Below are positions 9,057 to 17,191 of a stretch of 64,000 nucleotides of DNA, piece after piece. The notes beneath the pieces are model-generated. The model was not told the origin of the DNA. It saw only the letters and a program-made list of their open reading frames with translations, and searched no databases. Made by a program: the position numbers and the translations under genes. The DNA lies in NCBI RefSeq assembly GCF_000337675.1, contig NZ_AOIB01000013.1, positions 211,557-275,556 of the forward strand. The letters are read 5' to 3'. Source of the stretch: Natronococcus amylolyticus DSM 10524. GTDB taxonomy: Archaea; Halobacteriota; Halobacteria; Halobacteriales; Natrialbaceae. Numbering within the stretch: position 1 is the stretch's first letter; each line of letters opens with the position of its first letter.

Positions 9057-11171
9057 CTACGGGTCGATCCGTTCCCGTCCGTGCGCCGAGAGGGGGTTCG
9101 CGACCTCGCTGGTCACGTACTCGTGGCGCTTGCCGCGCAGACGCATCGCGGTCAGAGCCTTGTGGGTCGTCGACGCGGCGAACAGCGCCCGCTCGTCGCG
9201 CTCGAGGCGGTCCTCGGGAACCCTCCCCTCGGCCCGGATCGCGTCAAACGCGCGCTCACAGCGCTCGGCGAGCAGCTCCCAGCAGTTCCGCTCGTCGATC
9301 GCGAACTCGTCGGCGACCGTCGCGACCAGTTCGGCGAGGTGGTTCTGGAACAGCGCGTAGTGCAGCTTCCGGTAGCAGTCCGCGGCGTCGTCGGCCTCGA
9401 GGTCCGAATCGGGGTAGGGCTCGAGCGAGAGACCGCGTTCGGCGAGCCGATCTCGGTGGACACGAATGCCGCCCAGATCGCGAACCAGCGTTGCGACCGG
9501 TTCGGCGTCCTCGAAGACGATCAGGCTGTTCTGGAGGTGGCTCTCGAGGGCTACCCCGTACTCGCTCAGCAGGGCCAGCTGCTCGGGGACGACGACGTCG
9601 GCGTAGCGCTCGAGGAACGACAGCGCCGCCTCGCGGGTCGTCGGCGCCCCCGTTCGGTCGCCGTAGCGCTCGATCACCCTGCAGACGAGCGGGCGCCCGG
9701 TCGTCGGGGCGTCGGCGACCAGACTCGAGGCGACCACCGGAACCCCGTCCTTGGGAACAAGCGGGTGCGAAGCGGGGTTCTGCCGTAACAGTCCCGAGAG
9801 ATGTCTCGCGTCGTCGAACGCCTCCCCCTCTGGGTGGGGACCGCCCGGCGGGTAGTAACAGGCCGCGGCCGGCTCGGCGAGTAGTCCCAGTTGCTCGAGG
9901 TCCTCCCGCTGCTCGATCGCCCGGACGACGTCGGTCACCTGCGGCCCGTTCGAGACGGCGTGGGGCGAAAGCGTGCGAACGACGTTGGTTGTCTGGACCG
10001 GAATCGCGAGCTTGAGGTGGGGAAGCGGCCCCTCGGCGGTGCGGTTGGTGGCGTAGGGAACGACCGTCCGGAGGTTGAGCTGAGGCGTCGCCGGCGTCGT
10101 ATAGTCGGGGATCGGAACGACCCGTCCGTCCTCGATCCCGTCCGCGTACCGCTCCGGGACCGTCCGGTGGTACTGCAGCGGGTGAACGGGGACGACGGCG
10201 TACTCCTCGCTCGCACGATCTGCAGGGATCGCCCGCTCGAGGGCGCCCTCGAGACCCTCGAACGTCGTGTACAGGCGATCAGTTAGCTGCCCGTCTTCGA
10301 TCGCTTCCGCTCGCGTCTCGAGGGCGTACTCCCGGTCGACGGCGACGAACCGGAGATCGATTCGGTCAGTGAACTCGGGCGCGTACGCGAGGCCGTCGGC
10401 GGCGTTCATACCACGGCGTATCTTCCCGGAAGGGTGGAACGGGTGGCCGTCCGTGACGATTCGCTCGAAGGCTGTCGCCGGATCCGCGGCCGGAACGCCG
10501 CTCGCGACGGCCTCGAGGATCGATCCGTCCGCGTCGGCGGCCGTCTCGACGTCTCGCGCGTGGACTGGCCTCGCCAGCCGCGCCAGCGCGAGGTTGGCGA
10601 CGCTCTCGGCGACCTCGAGGCGGATCCGCTCGGCCTGCTCGCCGTCGCTGAACGCGCCCTCGCGCTCGAGGAGCGGAACGAGGTCGACCGGGTGCTCGAG
10701 CTCCCGGCTCGCGCCGTCGCGTCCCGCCAGCTCGGGCGACCAGCGACGCATCGGTCCGGAAAACCGAAAGCGGTCGTAGCCGTGTCTCGCCGCGATCGGC
10801 GCCACGAGCACCGTCTCGGAGGCCGAAAACGGCAGCAGCGCGAGCCGATGACACCGCTCGGATAGCGGATCGACGAGCGACCGGAGTTCGTCGGCTCCGA
10901 GGCCCTCGAGCGGAGTCGGTTCGTCCGGAACGGTTGGATCTGCCGGCTCGACGAACCTGGCGTCCGGAACGCCCGCTGGTCGCCCGCGGAGCAGCCCCCG
11001 AACGAAGCGGCGGAGAATCTCCCGGCGAGCGACGGGGAGCGCCTCGAGATACGCCGCCTCGGCCGGAGTTCCCAGTCCGTTCGCTCGCGCGTAGCTGGTG
11101 GCCGCACCGAGCGTTTCACGTTCGGCGCTCGTTCGGAGCCGGACCGACTCGCCGTCGACTCGGTTGCTCAT
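9057..11171 (-). CDS. IucA/IucC family siderophore (NIS) synthetase
   Basis: A 704-residue NRPS-independent siderophore synthetase-like protein. The IucA/IucC region shows the ATP-binding motif GHPFHPSGKIRRGM, then VVPVHPLQYH, LNLRTVVPY and LKLAIPVQTTNVVRTLS. The C-terminal FhuF-like region has YGVALESHLQNSLIVFED, RDLGGIRVHRDRL and the end THKALTAMRLRGKRHEYVTSEVANPL. Such enzymes condense citrate- or succinate-type carboxylates with amines or hydroxylamines using ATP. It is longer than the usual 580-620 residues, mainly at the N-terminus. No decarboxylase, monooxygenase, second synthetase or exporter gene is adjacent, so the product cannot be predicted. Confidence 0.9.
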   Translation of the reverse strand: MSNRVDGESVRLRTSAERETLGAATSYARANGLGTPAEAAYLEALPVARREILRRFVRGLLRGRPAGVPDARFVEPADPTVPDEPTPLEGLGADELRSLVDPLSERCHRLALLPFSASETVLVAPIAARHGYDRFRFSGPMRRWSPELAGRDGASRELEHPVDLVPLLEREGAFSDGEQAERIRLEVAESVANLALARLARPVHARDVETAADADGSILEAVASGVPAADPATAFERIVTDGHPFHPSGKIRRGMNAADGLAYAPEFTDRIDLRFVAVDREYALETRAEAIEDGQLTDRLYTTFEGLEGALERAIPADRASEEYAVVPVHPLQYHRTVPERYADGIEDGRVVPIPDYTTPATPQLNLRTVVPYATNRTAEGPLPHLKLAIPVQTTNVVRTLSPHAVSNGPQVTDVVRAIEQREDLEQLGLLAEPAAACYYPPGGPHPEGEAFDDARHLSGLLRQNPASHPLVPKDGVPVVASSLVADAPTTGRPLVCRVIERYGDRTGAPTTREAALSFLERYADVVVPEQLALLSEYGVALESHLQNSLIVFEDAEPVATLVRDLGGIRVHRDRLAERGLSLEPYPDSDLEADDAADCYRKLHYALFQNHLAELVATVADEFAIDERNCWELLAERCERAFDAIRAEGRVPEDRLERDERALFAASTTHKALTAMRLRGKRHEYVTSEVANPLSAHGRERIDP

Positions 11172-11220
11172 CTTCCCCTCGACGGGACGGTCACCATCGA
11201 CCCGGACTCAGTATTCGGCC

Positions 11221-11964
11221 TCATTCTCGGTCACGCTCGACGCTCGGGTGCATCGTCGGCCGCTCCTCGAGCGGTTCCGAGAGCGCCTCGACCATCGTTT
11301 CGCGGGCGCGCTCGTCCCGCCGTCGGCGCTCCTCGTCGTCGATCTCCTCGCACGCCGGCGGCACTTCGCGGCCGCGTCCGGTGAAGTACCCCTCCGGGAC
11401 GACCCAGTCCTGGTAGTAGTTGACGTCGGCGTCGTGGATCACCGCGAAGCCGACCTTCGCGCCGTGACCTGCGGCGATGATCGCCTGGTGGGGCTCGTCG
11501 GCGATCCGCCCCGCGGCGTAGACGCCGTCGACGGCGGTTCGGCCGCCCTCGTCGACGCTGACGAAGTGTTTGTTCCCGCGCTGGAGCCGACCGACGTCTA
11601 GTGGCACGAGGTAATCGCTGTCCGACCAGGAGGCCGCGATCACCCGTCGAGCCTCGAGCGGGTCGCCACCGTCGGTCTCGAGGACGAACCCTCGCTCGAG
11701 GACGGTCTCGTCGATCGCCGTGACGCCCTCGACGTGGCCGAGTTCGAACGTCGCGCCGGCGTTTTTGGCCTGCTCTCGAGTCAGCTGGAGATACCGACGG
11801 GCATCGATCCCGTCCGGGAAGCCGGGATAGTTCTCGAGGCTGGCGTTGCGCGCGAGGATCGATTCGCCCCCGTCGACGACCAGCGTGTCCAGTCCCGCAC
11901 GCGCGGTGAAAATTGACGCGGCGAGGCCGGCGACGCCCCCACCGACGATACAGACATCTCGCAT
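11221..11964 (-). CDS. FAD-dependent oxidoreductase, thioredoxin-reductase-like but FAD domain only
   Basis: A 247-residue protein beginning MRDVCIVGGGVAGLAASIFTAR, the FAD dinucleotide-binding motif of TrxR-like enzymes, and containing NASLENYPGFPDGI. The second FAD motif is GVYAAGRIADEPHQAIIAAGHGA. Between these, where thioredoxin reductases carry the NADPH domain and the CxxC pair, only about 60 residues are present. The only cysteines are Cys5 and one near the acidic C-terminal tail. I chose the ATG at 11964, since the upstream 27 codons are unlike any family member; a TATA-like stretch lies upstream. It follows the siderophore synthetase start by 50 bases; any link to iron is inference. 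Confidence 0.8.
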   Translation of the reverse strand: MRDVCIVGGGVAGLAASIFTARAGLDTLVVDGGESILARNASLENYPGFPDGIDARRYLQLTREQAKNAGATFELGHVEGVTAIDETVLERGFVLETDGGDPLEARRVIAASWSDSDYLVPLDVGRLQRGNKHFVSVDEGGRTAVDGVYAAGRIADEPHQAIIAAGHGAKVGFAVIHDADVNYYQDWVVPEGYFTGRGREVPPACEEIDDEERRRRDERARETMVEALSEPLEERPTMHPSVERDRE

Positions 11965-12104
11965 ACGTGGCCGTTGACGGCCCGCCGTATAGAAGATTCC
12001 CAACCAGGTGCGCCCCCGAACTCGAAACGTCGGCACTCGTTCCATCGCGGCGCGTGACTCTCGGAATGGGAATCCTTACTACCGACGCACGCCCTACATC
12101 GGTT

Positions 12105-12626
12105 GTGGACAGGATCCTGCTCAGTACGGTCGCGTACCGTCCGCCCGAGGAGGTGTTTCCGTACGTTCGGTCGTTCGTCGACTACCCGCGGTACACGGAC
12201 CACCTCGAGGAGGTTCGCGTCCGCGGAAACGGCGACGCCGGCTCGGTGTACGATCTCCGGCTCGCCTGGTGGAAACTCAACTACACCGCCCGGTCGAAGG
12301 TAACCGCGATCGACGCCCCCCGATCGCTCGAGTGGCACCTGCTCAACGACGTCGACGCCAGCGGCGAGTGGCGCGTCGAACCCGAACCTGACGCCGCACC
12401 CGCGGGTGTCGAGACGGCGAGTCGGGTCTACTTCGATGCGACCTACGACCCGTACTCGGCCGACGAGAGCGCGCTCTCGCTACCGCGGTTCGTCTCGCTG
12501 GACTGGGTCGTCCGAAAGGTCGAGCCCAAGATCCTCGACGAGGCCGAGACCGTCGTCGAACGGCTGGTCGCCGACATCGAGGGCCAGTACCGGGACGTCG
12601 AGCTGACGGTCCACGAGATGCCGTAG
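12105..12626 (+). CDS. SRPBCC family (polyketide cyclase/START-like) protein
   Basis: About 173 residues from a GTG start (VDRILLSTVAYRPPEEVFPYV); an ATG at 12066 would add 13 residues. The pattern STVAYRPPEEVFPYVRSFVDYPRY...W..LNYTARSKVTAIDAPRSLEWHL matches coenzyme-Q-binding/cyclase-type SRPBCC domains that hold hydrophobic ligands in a cavity. The end has FVSLDWVVRKVEPKILDEAETVVERLVADIEG, the C-terminal helix. It is divergent from the TrxR-like gene, with a TTACTA box about 28 bases before the GTG. Ligand unknown. Confidence 0.8.
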   Translation: MDRILLSTVAYRPPEEVFPYVRSFVDYPRYTDHLEEVRVRGNGDAGSVYDLRLAWWKLNYTARSKVTAIDAPRSLEWHLLNDVDASGEWRVEPEPDAAPAGVETASRVYFDATYDPYSADESALSLPRFVSLDWVVRKVEPKILDEAETVVERLVADIEGQYRDVELTVHEMP

Positions 12627-12744
12627 CCGCCGATTACCCCGGACCGCCGCTGTCGCTGGCTCTCGAACGCCGAGAGACCGCTTCGACTCGAGAAGAACGT
12701 CCTCGCGTGGCTCGTCGGCATCGAGAGCGGCGTCGCCGGACGAG

Positions 12745-12752
12745 TATATAAA
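12745..12752 (+). promoter_or_regulatory. TATA box upstream of the response regulator
   Basis: A clear TATATAAA sequence. A transcript starting about 25-30 bases downstream would begin near 12775, leaving a leader that contains the short ORF at 12807-12914 before the response-regulator start at 12911. Confidence 0.5.
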
Positions 12753-12806
12753 GGCGTTACATAGGTAGTCCGCATTCTCTCGGTGGTCGGTAGTCTCTAC
12801 TCCGAC

Positions 12807-12914
12807 ATGGGACTCTCGAGCACGCACCGATTGGCGACCGACGCACTCTCTCTTTCCATCGACGAGCTGCCGACGGACACTGCGAGCTCACGGTCCGTAC
12901 TCGAGGAGCGATGA
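12807..12914 (+). CDS. Candidate 35-codon upstream ORF coupled to the response regulator
   Basis: An ATG-started frame of 35 codons begins MGLSSTHRLATDALSL and stops with a TGA that overlaps the response-regulator ATG as ATGA. It resembles no family I know. The exact ATGA junction and its position behind the TATA box make translational coupling possible, but in GC-rich DNA short frames are common, so this is tentative. Confidence 0.3.
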   Translation: MGLSSTHRLATDALSLSIDELPTDTASSRSVLEER

Positions 12915-13384
12915 CCGACAGCGAGGCCTCGAAACGTGTTCCGCCGTCGGAACCCAGCTCCGAGGATGCCGAGATCCTTCTCGTCGAAGACAACCCCGGC
13001 GACGTCCGCCTCCTGCAGGAGGCGCTTGCAGTCACCGCGATTCCACACCAGCTTCACGTCGTCACCAACGGCGACGAGGCGGTCGAGTTCGTCTACCAGC
13101 GCGGCGAGTACGCCGACGCTCCCCAGCCCGATCTGATCCTGCTCGACCTGAACCTGCCCCACACGGACGGCCACGAGGTGCTCACCGAGGTGAAGTCGGA
13201 TCCCGAACACAGCCGGATTCCGATCATCGTCCTCTCGAGTTCGAACGACGACGACGACATCCAGCGGGCCTACGCGGCCGGCGCCAACGCCTACCTGACG
13301 AAACCGGTCGACCCCGACGAGCTCGTCGAGCGGGTCGAGCTGATCCAGACGTTCTGGTTCTCGCTCGCTCAGCTTCCGGACTGA
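12911..13384 (+). CDS. Response regulator receiver-domain protein (CheY-like)
   Basis: A 157-residue stand-alone receiver domain. The fold reads ILLVEDNPGDVRLLQEAL with the acidic pair, then LILLDLNLPHTDGHEVL with the phospho-acceptor Asp, PIIVLSSSNDDDD with the Ser/Thr switch and AYLTKPVD with the conserved Lys. No output domain follows. Such single-domain regulators are abundant in haloarchaea and usually work with PAS/GAF histidine kinases; no cognate kinase is adjacent. The large kinase at 35 kb in this window could be a partner, but nothing in the sequence shows it. Confidence 0.93.
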   Translation: MTDSEASKRVPPSEPSSEDAEILLVEDNPGDVRLLQEALAVTAIPHQLHVVTNGDEAVEFVYQRGEYADAPQPDLILLDLNLPHTDGHEVLTEVKSDPEHSRIPIIVLSSSNDDDDIQRAYAAGANAYLTKPVDPDELVERVELIQTFWFSLAQLPD

Positions 13385-13477
13385 GTGTGGCCGAGTCAGT
13401 ACGAAGCTAGTTCCTGAGGAGACCGACGGTTCTCAAGTCGACTCGGAAAAAGTGATGTCACAATCCGCCGTCGGACG

Positions 13478-14005
13478 TCAGTACCGACTGCCGCTGACCC
13501 CGATGTCGTAGTCGTCGACGTCCTCGGCGTCTTCCATGACCATGATGTCGAACGCCCAGGTCTGCCCGCCGTCGAGGTCCTGCGTGTTGGTCATGTACCG
13601 GTCGAGCTGGTGGCCATCCGGATCGTAGATTCGGACGCCGACCTCGACGTAGTCGAACTGCTCGTCCCCGGTGTTCTCGATGACACCCTCGACCTCGATG
13701 TCGTCGCTGAACTCGCCTTCCTCGATCACGAGCTCGTGTTCGAGAATCTCGAGGTCGCCGAACTCGAGGACGTCCTCGCCCTCGTCCCGGTCTTCGACGT
13801 CCTCCTCGTCGAGTTCCTCCTCGTCACCGTCGTCGGCTTCGTCGTCGTTGCCGTTCTCGTCGCCACCGTTTCCGTCGCCACCGTTCTCGTCGCCGTTTCC
13901 ATCACCGTCCTGGTACTCGTCGTCGCCGCTATCGTCGTCGCTGGCGCAGCCCGCCAGAACGCTGGTCAGCACCACTGATCCACCAAGTAGCACATTTCTT
14001 CGGTC
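13478..14005 (-). CDS. Lipoprotein with FxLYD-like domain
   Basis: An exported lipoprotein beginning VDRRNVLLGGSVVLTSVLAGCAS: an Arg pair, a hydrophobic segment and lipobox LAGC. A very acidic Asp/Gly/Asn/Glu linker of about 70 residues follows. The C-terminal 90 residues contain VEGVIENTGDEQFDYVEVGV, RIYDPDGHQL and GGQTWAFDI, the beta-sandwich pattern of FxLYD domains. I prefer the GTG at 14005; an ATG ten codons upstream (14035) would place two cysteines before the Arg pair. The protein should sit on the outer face of the membrane; the role is unknown. Confidence 0.8.
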   Translation of the reverse strand, partial: DRRNVLLGGSVVLTSVLAGCASDDDSGDDEYQDGDGNGDENGGDGNGGDENGNDDEADDGDEEELDEEDVEDRDEGEDVLEFGDLEILEHELVIEEGEFSDDIEVEGVIENTGDEQFDYVEVGVRIYDPDGHQLDRYMTNTQDLDGGQTWAFDIMVMEDAEDVDDYDIGVSGSRY

Positions 14006-14142
14006 CACGAGACAGTCAACATCGACGACACACAAAAGATTACTGAATTGATATGAATACGCAACAAACCTTCACTACTATTTTTGTGTCACTACATTAA
14101 CTGATGGTGCGGATCGCTCGAACCGGGAGCCGTTCGCCGCTC

Positions 14143-15210
14143 TCAGAGCGTGTACTCGTGGTCGCCATCCTCGCTCTCGAGGAACGCCTCGAGCAGGTCG
14201 ATCGTCGCCGCGATATCGTCGACGTGGGCGGTCTCGGTGACGGTGTGGAGGTATCGCGTCGGGATCGAGATGGCGCCGACGGGTTTCGCGCCCGCGGTGT
14301 TCTGGAAGCCGGCAGTGTCGGTGCCGCCCGCGGGCAGGATCTCGAGCTGGAAGTCGATCTCCCGCTCGTCGGCGACGGCCTGCATCCGACGGTGGACCTT
14401 CGGGTTCGTGATCACGCTCGAGTCCTTGAGCTTGATCGCCGCTCCCTCGCCGAGTTCCGTGACGGACTCGCCGTCGTCGAACTCGGGCAGGTCGTTGGCG
14501 ACGGTGACGTCGAGCGCGATCGCGAGGTCGGGGTCGAGGTCGACGCCCAGCGCGTTCGCGCCGCGGAGCCCGACTTCCTCCTGGACCGTCGCACAGAAGT
14601 GGATCGTGACGTCGGGTTCGGTGAGCTGGCGCGCGGCCTCGAGCATCGCGAACAGACAGACCCGATCGTCCAGTGCCTTTCCGGTGATCGTCTCGCCGAC
14701 GCGCTCGGTGGTCTGATCCATCGTGACCAGATCGCCCGGGGAGATCCGATCGATCGCCTCCTCGTAGGGGAGGCCGACGTCGACGTCGACGTCCTCGACT
14801 TCGGCTTTCTTCTCTCGCTCTTCCTCGTCCAGGGTGTGGGGCGGCGGCGAGCCGATGACGCCCGGGACGTCACCGTCCTCGGTGTGGATCGTTACCCGCT
14901 GGGCCTTGAGCACGCGGGCGTCCCACCCGCCCAGCGCGTCGAGTTCGACGAATCCGAACCCCTCGTCCTCGCCGCGGACGTTCCGAACCATGAAGCCGAT
15001 CTCGTCCATATGGGCCGCGACGGCGACCGAGTACTCCGAGTCGCCCTCGAGGGTGCCGACCACGTTCCCCATCGCGTCGGTTCGAACGCGGTCGACGCTC
15101 TCCTCGAGTTCCTCGACGACGAGCTCGCGGACGCGGTCCTCGTAGCCGGGGACCCCGCTGGTCTCGGTCAGCTCCTCGAGAAGGTCGGTGTCGAACGGCG
15201 CGGATTCCAT
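14143..15210 (-). CDS. M42 family metallopeptidase (glutamyl/tetrahedral aminopeptidase type)
   Basis: A 355-residue cytosolic zinc peptidase. It starts MESAPFDTDLLEELTETSGVPG and shows the M42 metal and catalytic motifs: AAHMDEIGFMV (His-x-Asp), ALDDRVCLFAMLEA (bridging Asp), ATVQEEVGLRGA (Glu-Glu), ALDVTVANDLP (Asp) and PTRYLHTVTETAHVDD (His). GGTDTAGFQ is also typical. The open frame extends 84 codons further upstream, but only the ATG at 15210 gives the family's N-terminus. Substrate peptides are unknown. It stands alone and is divergent from the thiolase gene. Confidence 0.93.
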   Translation of the reverse strand: MESAPFDTDLLEELTETSGVPGYEDRVRELVVEELEESVDRVRTDAMGNVVGTLEGDSEYSVAVAAHMDEIGFMVRNVRGEDEGFGFVELDALGGWDARVLKAQRVTIHTEDGDVPGVIGSPPPHTLDEEEREKKAEVEDVDVDVGLPYEEAIDRISPGDLVTMDQTTERVGETITGKALDDRVCLFAMLEAARQLTEPDVTIHFCATVQEEVGLRGANALGVDLDPDLAIALDVTVANDLPEFDDGESVTELGEGAAIKLKDSSVITNPKVHRRMQAVADEREIDFQLEILPAGGTDTAGFQNTAGAKPVGAISIPTRYLHTVTETAHVDDIAATIDLLEAFLESEDGDHEYTL

Positions 15211-15344
15211 ACCCGAACGTGCGAACGAGTGGGTGATAAGCGCGTGGAAACCGGACGGTGCGTGCCACCGAGTTGAACTCGCATCGGAGTTAATTCGAAC
15301 GCTGGGCGGCCAATACTGCCGACGTTGAGATATTAACCGCGGGG

Positions 15345-15350
15345 TATTAA
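15345..15350 (+). promoter_or_regulatory. Probable TATA box of the thiolase/DUF35 operon
   Basis: A TATTAA box ends 24 bases before the chosen thiolase ATG (15375). A second TATTAA lies at 15331-15336. The spacing favours a leaderless mRNA starting at the MSDVRVAG codon rather than at the ATG two codons earlier. Confidence 0.45.
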
Positions 15351-15374
15351 CGGGTCCGTCCACAATGGATGCGT

Positions 15375-16541
15375 ATGTCTGACGTACGTGTCGCAGGTTC
15401 CGGGCTGACCGCGTTCGGTCACAGTCCCGAACGGACGAGCCGGGACCTCTTCGCGGAGGCAACCGTCACCGCCTTCGAGGAAAGCGACGTCCCCCGATCG
15501 GACGTCGACGCACTGTTGTACGGAAACTTCATGGGCGAACTGTCGGAACACCAGGGCCACCACGGCCCCCTGATGGCCGAGGCCGCGGGGATCCAGGCTC
15601 CGGCCACCCGCTACGAGTCGGCGTGTGCCTCGAGCGGGGCCGCCGTCCGCGACGCCGTGTTTCGGATCCGCAACGGCGAGGACGACGTCGTCCTCGTCGG
15701 CGGCGCCGAACGGATGACCAACCTCGGCACCGCGGGCGCGACCGAAGCCCTGGCGATCGCAGCCGACGACCTCTGGGAAGTCCGAGCAGGGATGACCTTC
15801 CCCGGGGCCTACGCGCTGATGGCTCAGGCGTACTTCGACGAGTACGGCGGCGAGCACGAGGATCTCGCCCACGTCGCGATGAAAAACCACGAGAACGCCC
15901 TGACCAACGAGAAGGCCCAGTACCAGAGCGCCATCGAGATCGAGGACGTCCTCGAGGCGCCTCCCGTTTCGGAACCGCTCGGGCTGTACGACTCCTGTCC
16001 GATCTCCGACGGCGCCGCCGCGGCCGTCCTCGTAAGCGAGGAGTACGCCGAGGAACACGACCTCGACGCACCGGTCTCGATCTCGGGGACGGGACAGGGC
16101 GGCGACCGGATGGCCCTCCACGACCGCGAGTACCTCGCGCGCTCGCCCGCCGCCCGTGAGGCCGGCGAGGAAGCCTACGCCGACGCAGGGATCGACGCGG
16201 CCGACGTCGACGTCGCCGAGGTCCACGACTGCTTTACGATCGCGGAGGTACTGGCGATCGAGGCGCTCGACCTCGAGCCGGTAGGCGAGGGAATCTCCGC
16301 GGCTCGTGACGGTCGAACCACGGCCGACGGCGAGACGCCGATCAACCTCTCTGGCGGGCTGAAAGCCAAGGGCCACCCCGTCGGCGCGACGGGCGTCTCA
16401 CAGATCGCCGAACTGTCCGACCTGCTTTCGGGCGATCATCCGAACAGCGAGTTCGTCTCCGACGCGGCGACCGGCGTCGCGCACAACGCGGGTGGAACGG
16501 TCGCGAGTGCAACCGTTCACGTTCTGGAGGTGGACCGATGA
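15375..16541 (+). CDS. Thiolase-family acyltransferase (acetyl-CoA C-acyltransferase-like)
   Basis: A 388-residue thiolase fold. The nucleophile region reads ATRYESACASSGAAVRDAV (catalytic Cys within SACASS), followed by VLVGGAERMT. The C-terminal part has VDVAEVHDCFTIAEVLAIEAL with the HDCF element and GGLKAKGHPVGATGVSQI with the catalytic GHPVGATG. The next gene, a DUF35 protein, overlaps its stop as ATGA. In archaea such pairs form thiolase/DUF35 complexes that make acetoacetyl-CoA for the mevalonate route, or act as two-subunit beta-ketothiolases for PHA in haloarchaea. Which applies here cannot be decided. Confidence 0.9.
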   Translation: MSDVRVAGSGLTAFGHSPERTSRDLFAEATVTAFEESDVPRSDVDALLYGNFMGELSEHQGHHGPLMAEAAGIQAPATRYESACASSGAAVRDAVFRIRNGEDDVVLVGGAERMTNLGTAGATEALAIAADDLWEVRAGMTFPGAYALMAQAYFDEYGGEHEDLAHVAMKNHENALTNEKAQYQSAIEIEDVLEAPPVSEPLGLYDSCPISDGAAAAVLVSEEYAEEHDLDAPVSISGTGQGGDRMALHDREYLARSPAAREAGEEAYADAGIDAADVDVAEVHDCFTIAEVLAIEALDLEPVGEGISAARDGRTTADGETPINLSGGLKAKGHPVGATGVSQIAELSDLLSGDHPNSEFVSDAATGVAHNAGGTVASATVHVLEVDR

Positions 16542-16927
16542 GCGACGACGACGTCCAGGACGCCGGCTTCGACGAGTGGCTCGACGCCGCCGAGGACGAC
16601 GCGGCCTACTGCCTCGAGTGTCCCGAGGGCCACGCCTCGCTGCCCCCCCGTCGGGTCTGTCCGGACTGCGGCGCGACCGATCTCGAGGAGACCACCCTGC
16701 CCGACAGCGGCGAGATACAGACCTTCACCGTCACCCACGTCCCGACGCCCGCCTTCGAGGAGGACGCCCCCTACGCGACGGCCGTCGCCGCCTTCGGCCC
16801 CGTCCGGCTCACCGGCCAGGTCGTCGACGCTGACCTCGAGACCGTCGAGACCGGCCTCGAAGTCGAACTCGAGATCACCGTCTCGGAGACGACCGGCGAG
16901 CGCGTTCTCGGGTTCAGCCCAGTCTGA
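16538..16927 (+). CDS. Zn-ribbon domain-containing OB-fold protein (DUF35)
   Basis: A 129-residue acyl-CoA-binding partner of the thiolase. The zinc ribbon is CLECPEGHASLPPRRVCPDCG, and the OB-fold follows with GEIQTFTVTHVPTPAFEEDAPYATAVAAFG. The gene is coupled to the thiolase gene by an ATGA overlap. In characterised archaeal complexes the DUF35 subunit binds the acyl-CoA and channels it between thiolase and HMG-CoA synthase; no HMG-CoA synthase gene is visible here. Confidence 0.92.
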   Translation: MSDDDVQDAGFDEWLDAAEDDAAYCLECPEGHASLPPRRVCPDCGATDLEETTLPDSGEIQTFTVTHVPTPAFEEDAPYATAVAAFGPVRLTGQVVDADLETVETGLEVELEITVSETTGERVLGFSPV

Positions 16928-17191
16928 AGCGTTCGGCGAACCCGATCCCTCTTTTCTGGCTCGAGACACGAGTCGCAACCGGTTCGACAGACGCGTCGTC
17001 CCCCGCCGCGACGAGCCGATCAGTCGGTCTTCAAGATCCAGTTCGTCGACGACCAGCACGCGGGAACCGAAACGGCCCGAGGAGAGCGAGGTCGCTGATG
17101 ATCGTTCACCCGAAATCGGGGAGATCAGAGCCTGATCTGCTCTTGAAAGCGCATGGCTTTTCAGTCGGACGGCCGGTTATCCAGTACTCAC

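Noticed and set aside
8060..10015. A 651-codon plus-strand frame opposite coaBC and the siderophore synthetase
   Set aside because: It spans two real genes on the other strand and their intergenic DNA; Arg/Pro-rich.
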